Shown here: piece after piece, positions 58,620 through 64,000 of the stretch
Layout of the letters: every line of letters starts with the position of its first letter
Position numbering within the stretch: the stretch's first letter is position 1
Assembly (NCBI RefSeq): GCF_000308635.1
Contig: NZ_BAGD01000100.1
Location: 35,377-99,376, forward strand
Direction of reading: 5' to 3'
Length of the DNA stretch: 64,000 bases
Source of the DNA: Nocardia otitidiscaviarum NBRC 14405
GTDB lineage: Bacteria; Actinomycetota; Actinomycetes; Mycobacteriales; Mycobacteriaceae
Notes under the pieces: model-generated
The model's database searches: none
The model's input: only the letters and a program-made list of their open reading frames with translations
What the model was told of the DNA's origin: nothing
Translations under genes and position numbers: made by a program

Positions 58620-59417
58620 ATGCTCGCGCACGATCGGCAGACGGGAACGCAGGTGCGCAACGGACGATACGGCGACCACCGGGCGACCACAGCCGCCGCC
58701 CGGCCCGCGAACGGCCACGACATCGGTTCGGACGGTGACAGCCTGGTCTGGTACGCCGCCTACGGATCGAATCTGCTGACCGCGCGGTTTCGCTATTACC
58801 TCGAGGGCGGAACGCCGGACGGCACCACCCGGGTGTACTCGGGCTTCCGGAATCGGCGGCCGCCGGTGCGCAGCGCACCGCTGACGCTGCCCGGGTGCGT
58901 CTACTTCAGCGGTGAGTCGCGGGTGTGGGGCGGCGGGATGGCGTTCTACGCGCCCGAGCGCTGCGCGGGCTGGCCCGGGCAGGCCGCCGCGCGCGGTTAT
59001 CTGCTCACGGCGGGCCAGTTCGCGGATCTGGTCGAGCAGGAGATGCACCGATCCGCGCGCGCGGAGCTGGATCTGGCGCGGGTGCTGCGCGACGGCCGCG
59101 ACACTCTCGGCCCCGGCCGCTACGAAACCCTGGTCCGTGTCGGCGACCTCGACGGCCACCCGATCCTTACCTGTACGGCCCCCTGGACCCCGCCCACGAT
59201 CGAGCTGCGCCCGCCCAGCGCGCGCTACCTGGGCCTGATCGCGACAGGCCTGCACGAAACCCACGGCTGGCCCCACCACCGCGTCCGCGCGTACACCGCC
59301 GAACTGCCGGGCATTCGGGACCACTGGAACCACACGGACCTGGACACGGTGATCACGACCGCCCTGGGAATCGTCACTCGGCGCACAGCCGCCCTGCGGG
59401 CGCCCGGCCCGGACTGA
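58620..59417 (+). CDS. Gamma-glutamylcyclotransferase-like protein
   Basis: Up to 265 residues; start uncertain (ATG 58620 or GTG 58653), the first 40 residues being poorly conserved in style. Motif WYAAYGSNL is the YGSN substrate-binding loop of the GGCT/AIG2-like fold; a later CAGWPGQAAARGYLLTAGQFADL fits the family. Members cyclise gamma-glutamyl dipeptides or act on related amides. Not part of the Mtb order here; it lies between the TIGR02569 gene (divergent) and moeZ (convergent). Confidence 0.7.
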   Translation: MLAHDRQTGTQVRNGRYGDHRATTAAARPANGHDIGSDGDSLVWYAAYGSNLLTARFRYYLEGGTPDGTTRVYSGFRNRRPPVRSAPLTLPGCVYFSGESRVWGGGMAFYAPERCAGWPGQAAARGYLLTAGQFADLVEQEMHRSARAELDLARVLRDGRDTLGPGRYETLVRVGDLDGHPILTCTAPWTPPTIELRPPSARYLGLIATGLHETHGWPHHRVRAYTAELPGIRDHWNHTDLDTVITTALGIVTRRTAALRAPGPD

Positions 59418-59460
59418 TCGCCGCAGGGGTCTGCGGGGTTCGGCGGGCCGGGCGGGCGGG

Positions 59461-60645
59461 TCAGTACACCGGGAGGGAGGTGTCGACCTGGTTGGCCCAG
59501 GCGACGATGCCGCCCTGGAGGTGGGTGGCGTCGGAGAAGCCCGCGTTCTTCAGAGCGGCGAGGGCTTCGGCGGAGCGGATGCCGGTCTTGCAGTAGAGGG
59601 TGATGGGGGTGTTCTGCGGGAGTTCGGCGAGGGCCTCGCCGGAGAGGATGCGGTCCTTGGGGACGAGGGTCGCGCCCTCGATGCGGACGATGTCCCACTC
59701 CACCGGCTCACGGACGTCGACGACGGCGACGGGCTTGCCCGCGTCCAGCATGTCCTTGAGTTCGCGGGCGGTGACGGTGGAACCGATCGCCGCCGCCTGG
59801 CCCTCCTCCGACACCACACCGCAGAAGGCGTCGTAGTCGATGAGCTCGGTGATCGGCTGCCGGTCCGGGTCGCGGCGCAGCTTGATGGTCCGGTAGGTCA
59901 TATCCAGTGCGTCGTAGACCATGAGGCGGCCCAGCAGCGGATCGCCCATACCGGTCAGCAGCTTGATGGCCTCGGTGACCATGATCGACCCGATGGAGGC
60001 GCACAGCACGCCCAGCACACCGCCCTCGGCGCAGGAGGGCACCATGCCCGGCGGCGGCGCTTCCGGGTACAGGTCGCGGTAGTTGATGCCGCGCCCGTCG
60101 GGGGCGTCCTCCCAGAAGACCGATACCTGGCCCTCGAAGCGGTAGATCGAACCCCACACGTAGGGCTTCCCGGCCAGCACGGCGGCATCGTTGACCAGGT
60201 AGCGGGTGGCGAAGTTGTCGGTGCCGTCCACGATCAGGTCGTAGTCGCGGAACAGTTCGATCGCGTTCTCGGGTTCGAGGCGGATCTTGTGCAGATTCAC
60301 CGTGATGCCCGAGTTGATCTCCAGAATGGAGTCACGCGCCGAATCGGCCTTGGACCGGCCGATATCGGACTCACCGTGGATGATCTGCCGTTGCAGGTTG
60401 GAGGCATCGACCTCGTCGAACTCCACGATGCCGAGGGTGCCCACACCCGCGGCGGCGAGGTACAGCAGCGCCGGGGAGCCGAGCCCGCCCGCACCGATCA
60501 CCAGCACCTTGGCGTTCTTCAAGCGTTTCTGCCCGTCCACGCCCAGATCCGGGATGATCAGGTGGCGGCTGTAGCGGGCGACCTCGTCCCGGGTCAGCTC
60601 CGCGGCCGGCTCGACGAGCGGCGGCAGGGACTTGGTGGATGACAC
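59461..60645 (-). CDS. moeZ: Adenylyltransferase/sulfurtransferase MoeZ
   Basis: 394 residues from GTG 60645, with GAGGAG upstream; about the 392 of Mtb MoeZ. N-terminal ThiF/MoeB-type adenylation domain (VIGAGGLGSPALLYLAAAG, RYLVNDAAVL, DALDMTY). The C-terminal rhodanese domain has the active-site Cys in YCKTGIRSAEAL. It transfers sulfur to carrier proteins for molybdopterin, thioquinolobactin-type and cysteine (CysO) pathways. Matches the Rv3206c position. It also supplies cofactor sulfur relevant to the nar genes nearby. Confidence 0.95.
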   Translation of the reverse strand: MSSTKSLPPLVEPAAELTRDEVARYSRHLIIPDLGVDGQKRLKNAKVLVIGAGGLGSPALLYLAAAGVGTLGIVEFDEVDASNLQRQIIHGESDIGRSKADSARDSILEINSGITVNLHKIRLEPENAIELFRDYDLIVDGTDNFATRYLVNDAAVLAGKPYVWGSIYRFEGQVSVFWEDAPDGRGINYRDLYPEAPPPGMVPSCAEGGVLGVLCASIGSIMVTEAIKLLTGMGDPLLGRLMVYDALDMTYRTIKLRRDPDRQPITELIDYDAFCGVVSEEGQAAAIGSTVTARELKDMLDAGKPVAVVDVREPVEWDIVRIEGATLVPKDRILSGEALAELPQNTPITLYCKTGIRSAEALAALKNAGFSDATHLQGGIVAWANQVDTSLPVY

Positions 60646-60752
60646 GTCCTGGACTCCTCGAATCGAATTCACCGATCACGCCTGCCGCGACACGGCAGCA
60701 CACCGTAGTGCAACACGGCGGACCGGGGCGTTCTTCCCCAGCCTAGGCGGCG

Positions 60753-61898
60753 TCAGCCGCGCGGATACGGCCAGGGGTTGAAGCGGCACTTCTTGCCGTC
60801 CATGGGCACCACCCCGTGCGGATCGAGCGCGGCGATCTCGTTGTTCTTGGTGCCGAAGGTCTGCTGCATCATCACCGGGGCCAGGCCGCCGTCGGACTCA
60901 CACGGCTGATGCTCGTGGTAGCCGATGGCGTGGCCGACCTCGTGGTTGACCAGGTACTGCCGATACGAGCCGATATCGCCCTCGTAGGACAGCGCGCCGC
61001 GCACCCAGCGCACCTCCGACAGCACCACCCGGCCCAGATCGGAGTTGTAACAGGAGGAATCGATGGGGATCTCGAATCCGCATGCGGTGCGGGTGGTTTC
61101 GCGGGAGGTGAGCGATATGCGGAAATCCGGTTCTCCGGAATCGACGCGGCGGAAGCCGAACCGCGGATCGTGGGTCCAGCTCTTGGGATTGGCGAGGGTG
61201 GCCTCCACCATCGCGGCCACCGATGCGTCGCCCCCGATTCCGGAGGTGTCCATTCCGTCCTCGATTTCGACGGTGTAGGTGAATACCCGTTCGGTGCCGG
61301 TGCCGACCTGCTGTGTGGTGCCCGGAACCACATGCCAGGTGCCCGCACCGGTCACCGCATAGGGGCCGCCGTCGGGCAATGCGCCGGTGGGCAGGTCGGC
61401 GGCGAATTTGCCGTCACCTTTGGGCGGTGCGCCGTAAATTCCCGTTTCTTCGGAGCGCTCGCTCAATCGCCCGAAACCGGGCGCCGACCCGGCACTCTGT
61501 CCGCCGCCGCGCACCGCGTCCCAGACCACCAGAATCGTGACGAACAACAGCACCGGCAAGGCGTAGGCACGCCAGCCGTAGGTGGAGACGAATCGCCCCA
61601 GCGCGCTCTGTTTCTTGGTCTCACGCTGCGGTCGGGAGCGATTGCGGGTGTCCTCGGGCGGCGCGGTCGGATCCCAGCGGGCCCGTAGCGGCTGATGTGG
61701 ATGCGGGAGCTGCGGCCCCGCACCGTCGTCGGTGCGCGCGGCGACGCTGCCCGCGTCGGTGTAGAGCCCCAGCGGGTCATAAACCGGCCCGGTCGGTTTG
61801 CCTTTGCGTTTCGAGCCGCCGAGAGCGCGCGGCGTGGCAGTTCCCAGGGGGCGGCGTGAATCGCGCCCGCCGGAATATCTGCCCCCATGGTCGGTCAC
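60753..61898 (-). CDS. DUF3152 membrane-anchored putative metalloprotease
   Basis: About 381 residues from GTG 61898 (frame open to 61925). N-terminal 100 residues are cytosolic and basic, then one membrane helix (YALPVLLFVTILVVW) and an external domain. The zinc motif HEVGHAIGYHEH has the extended HExxHxxxxxxH/E form of metzincin-like proteases. Conserved Cys pairs (TACGFEI, SSCYNS, PCESD, KKCRFN) likely form disulfides outside. Substrate unknown. Rv3207c position. Confidence 0.88.
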   Translation of the reverse strand: MTDHGGRYSGGRDSRRPLGTATPRALGGSKRKGKPTGPVYDPLGLYTDAGSVAARTDDGAGPQLPHPHQPLRARWDPTAPPEDTRNRSRPQRETKKQSALGRFVSTYGWRAYALPVLLFVTILVVWDAVRGGGQSAGSAPGFGRLSERSEETGIYGAPPKGDGKFAADLPTGALPDGGPYAVTGAGTWHVVPGTTQQVGTGTERVFTYTVEIEDGMDTSGIGGDASVAAMVEATLANPKSWTHDPRFGFRRVDSGEPDFRISLTSRETTRTACGFEIPIDSSCYNSDLGRVVLSEVRWVRGALSYEGDIGSYRQYLVNHEVGHAIGYHEHQPCESDGGLAPVMMQQTFGTKNNEIAALDPHGVVPMDGKKCRFNPWPYPRG

Positions 61899-61982
61899 GC
61901 ACTCCAGCGTCTCACAGTGACGCAACCCGGCCGGACGGGCCGCGCGGCCCCCGGTGACGCTGCGATATATCTCACCCGAACA

Positions 61983-62000
61983 TTGCGGCGGATCTCACAA
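61983..62000. promoter_or_regulatory. TTGCGGCGGATCTCACAA motif upstream of TetR gene
   Basis: Second copy of the string found upstream of narG at 27807-27823, with one extra G. A related CTGCGATATATCTCACC lies just before it (about 61959-61976). Candidate binding site; low confidence. Confidence 0.3.
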
Positions 62001-62153
62001 AGCGGTAGTCGTTCTTACATACTGTGACGCGCGACAACATCCAGCACACCAAAAATCGGAACCAGGATCGCCCGCGGTGTCCCGTGCGAGTATCGTTCGA
62101 TGGATACCCGGCGCACATCCTCCACGTCCGGGAATCAACTGGGAGATCGGATA

Positions 62154-62819
62154 ATGACAGACCTCGTGGACCGGATGACTGCGCGCCGCAGTTCGTCCGA
62201 GGCCATGGCGCCGAGTAAGCGCGGAACCCGCCTGCCCCGTGACGCCCGCCGCGCTCAGCTACTCGCCGCCGCCAGTGAGGTCTTCGTGCTGCGCGGCTAT
62301 CACGCCGCGGGCATGGATGAGATCTCGCAATGCGCGGGCGTCAGCAAACCCGTGCTGTACCAGCACTTCTCATCCAAGCTGGAGCTGTATCTGGCGGTCC
62401 TGCAGAACTATGTGGACGCCCTGGTGTCGAGCGTGCGGCAGGCGCTGCGCTCCACCACCGACAACAAGCAGCGGGTGAAGGCGGCCGTCCAGGCGTACTT
62501 CGACTTCGTCGACCACGAGACGCAGGGCTTCCGACTGGTCTTCGAATCCGACCTCACCAACGAACCGCAGGTGCAGCGGCGGGTCGAGCAGGCCACCGAG
62601 GCCTGTGTGGACGCGGTGTTCGACCTGGTCGCCCACGATTCCGGACTGGACCCCTACCGCGCCCGCGTACTGGCGGTCGGCCTGGTCGGCGCGAGCCAGT
62701 TCAGCGCCCGCTACTGGCTGGAGGCGGACCGGCCCATCCCCAAAGAGGAAGCGGTCGACACCACCGTCGCACTCTGCTGGGGCGGCCTCAAGCACGTCCC
62801 ACTCCACCCCATCGACTGA
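62154..62819 (+). CDS. TetR-family regulator (Rv3208-like)
   Basis: 221 residues from ATG 62154, with GGGAG upstream; an earlier ATG at 62100 is possible. TetR helix-turn-helix at about 20-66 (QLLAAASEVFVLRGYHAAGMDEISQ, SKPVLYQHF) and a helical C-terminal domain. Position matches Rv3208, a regulator divergent from the DUF3152 gene in mycobacteria. Target unknown. Ends before a strong two-way terminator. Confidence 0.88.
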   Translation: MTDLVDRMTARRSSSEAMAPSKRGTRLPRDARRAQLLAAASEVFVLRGYHAAGMDEISQCAGVSKPVLYQHFSSKLELYLAVLQNYVDALVSSVRQALRSTTDNKQRVKAAVQAYFDFVDHETQGFRLVFESDLTNEPQVQRRVEQATEACVDAVFDLVAHDSGLDPYRARVLAVGLVGASQFSARYWLEADRPIPKEEAVDTTVALCWGGLKHVPLHPID

Positions 62820-62838
62820 CGATCTCCCCCCGACGAAA

Positions 62839-62875
62839 ACGAGTGCCCCGTTGAGCGATTCAACGGGGCACTCGT
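62839..62875. terminator. Bidirectional terminator between tetR and DUF3107 gene
   Basis: Perfect 16-bp stem (62839-62854 and 62860-62875) with a 5-base loop, in the 69-bp gap between convergent genes. Short T runs follow on both strands. Strong intrinsic terminator for both. Confidence 0.85.
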
Positions 62876-62888
62876 CGTTTCAGGGTTC

Positions 62889-63116
62889 TCACACGGCGGC
62901 GAAGCCGACGCGGCCGCTGGTGGAGGTGCCGATCTCGACGTAGGCGACCTTCGCGGCCTGGATCAGGTACTTGCGGCCCTTCTCGTCGACCAGCGCGACC
63001 ACGCCGCCGTCGCCCTGCAGCGCACCGGTCACCAGCGCCTCGACCTCTTCGGGGGTCTGCGAGCTGGCGATCACCAGTTCACGCGGGCTATCCGAAATAC
63101 CGATCTTGACCTCCAC
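62889..63116 (-). CDS. DUF3107 protein (TB9.4-like)
   Basis: 75 residues from GTG 63116, with GGAGG at good spacing; the longer frame to 63224 is not supported. DUF3107: VEVKIGISDSPRELVIAS opening, QTPEEVEALV and a C-terminal YLIQAAKVAYVEIG. Small cytosolic protein; function not established. Corresponds to Rv3208A, the last gene of the conserved block seen here. Confidence 0.9.
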   Translation of the reverse strand: MEVKIGISDSPRELVIASSQTPEEVEALVTGALQGDGGVVALVDEKGRKYLIQAAKVAYVEIGTSTSGRVGFAAV

Positions 63117-63258
63117 GGCCAACCTCCGAACGTAGTGTCCTGTGCTGTCTCCGACCAGGCTAATGCAGGGCGCGGCGGGTCCGTCAGCGACCGCCCTGCG
63201 CTGACAGCGAACAGTGCGCGCCACCGCGACCGGCCCCGCTCGGGACCCGGTTCCCCGC

Positions 63259-64000
63259 TCAGCCGGTATAGGTCCGGTAGCGCAGATTCGCGCGCAGCCG
63301 ACCGACCAGACCGGCGGTGTGCATGATCCACAGCCCGGGCGGGACCAGACGGCGGGTGAACGGGTTCAGCGGATGGCACAGCACCGCCACCACGAGCGAG
63401 GTCAGGGCGGCGCGCATCGGAATCCGCGGACAGCCGAGGGGCCGATGCTTGACGCACACCTCGGCGTAGCCGTATCCGTAGCCGACACACTGTCGCCACG
63501 CGGCCCGCCACTCCGTGCGCAGGCGGTAGGCGATCAGCGCGTCCGGCGCGTGCCCGAACGACAGCCCGGCCTGCTGCACCCGCCACGTGATGTCGACGTC
63601 GTCGCCACCGGTGATCAGAGCCTCGTCGTACCCGCCGATCTTCTCGAAGGCCGTGCGCCAGTAGGCCGTATTGTTCCCATTCGCGAACGGCAGCCAGTGG
63701 GTGGCGAAGCCCTCGGCGGGTGCGGGCACCGGCCGCCAGGTGGCGGACGCGCGGTCGTTGAGCGTATCCGACTCGATCGCCCCGCCCACCGCGTCGTACT
63801 CCGCGGCGGCCCGGACCAGTGCGCTCAGCCAATGGGGGTATACACGGTCGTCCTGGTCGATGAACACCAGGAAGTCGCCCGCGGCGACCGCCGCCGCGTT
63901 GTTGCGGGCGAACGGTGCACCCGCGGTGGCGGAGCTGTCGATATAGCGCACAGTGAGCCGTTCGCGCACCGGATGATTCGCGATGTGCGCGCGCAGGCCG
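63259..64000 (-). CDS. Family 2 glycosyltransferase (5' end beyond window)
   Basis: At least 247 residues; the N-terminus lies past the window edge. GT-A fold: the DxD-like metal site in FIDQDDRVYP, then NGNNTAYWRTAF, the ED-type acceptor motif in GGDDVDITWRV, and a C-terminal hydrophobic stretch. Sugar donor and acceptor unknown; possibly cell-envelope polysaccharide. The glycosyltransferase does not occupy this place in Mtb as I recall it. Confidence 0.85.
   Translation of the reverse strand, partial: GLRAHIANHPVRERLTVRYIDSSATAGAPFARNNAAAVAAGDFLVFIDQDDRVYPHWLSALVRAAAEYDAVGGAIESDTLNDRASATWRPVPAPAEGFATHWLPFANGNNTAYWRTAFEKIGGYDEALITGGDDVDITWRVQQAGLSFGHAPDALIAYRLRTEWRAAWRQCVGYGYGYAEVCVKHRPLGCPRIPMRAALTSLVVAVLCHPLNPFTRRLVPPGLWIMHTAGLVGRLRANLRYRTYTG

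Overview
High-GC actinobacterial chromosome, most likely a Nocardia or a close mycolate-containing relative. The assignment rests on gene order and protein resemblance to Mycobacterium tuberculosis (Mtb), recalled from knowledge and not searched. The window carries two halves of a block that in Mtb runs from Rv3198c to Rv3208A. The left half (1-13.5 kb) has uvrD2, mycoredoxin, nudC, a TrkA-type K+ channel, adnB, adnA, a LipV-like hydrolase and an alkyltransferase-like gene. The right half (57.6-63.1 kb) has the TIGR02569 protein, moeZ, a DUF3152 protease, a TetR regulator and a DUF3107 protein. A glycosyltransferase runs off the right edge.

About 44 kb of other genes separates the halves. 13.5-24.6 kb is dominated by regulators: two related MmyB-like XRE proteins, a SARP-type ATPase facing a LuxR-type ATPase, and a WhiB protein behind two unknown genes. 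It also holds a small ion channel, a VOC protein and an alpha/beta hydrolase.

24.9-34.9 kb is nitrate reduction. A MobA-MoeA fusion (molybdenum cofactor) precedes a complete narGHJI operon. 46-57.4 kb is the matching nitrite and transport part: narK, nirB, nirD, a HemD-winged-helix protein and a sirohydrochlorin chelatase in one leftward operon, plus a second narK, a CynX/NimT-type MFS transporter and a GntR regulator. Together they can import nitrate, reduce it to nitrite and then ammonium, and supply the molybdenum cofactor and siroheme those enzymes need.

34.9-45.5 kb is accessory. It holds a HigBA/RelE-type toxin-antitoxin pair whose toxin looks frameshifted, a three-helix-bundle protein and an unusual protein with a C-terminal RNase H domain. 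Next comes a tightly coupled five-gene catabolic operon: FMO-type monooxygenase, serine hydrolase, acyl-CoA ligase, D-aminoacylase-type amidohydrolase and SDR. A TetR gene faces it across a 29-bp palindrome. No tRNA, rRNA, CRISPR array, transposase or phage gene was seen.
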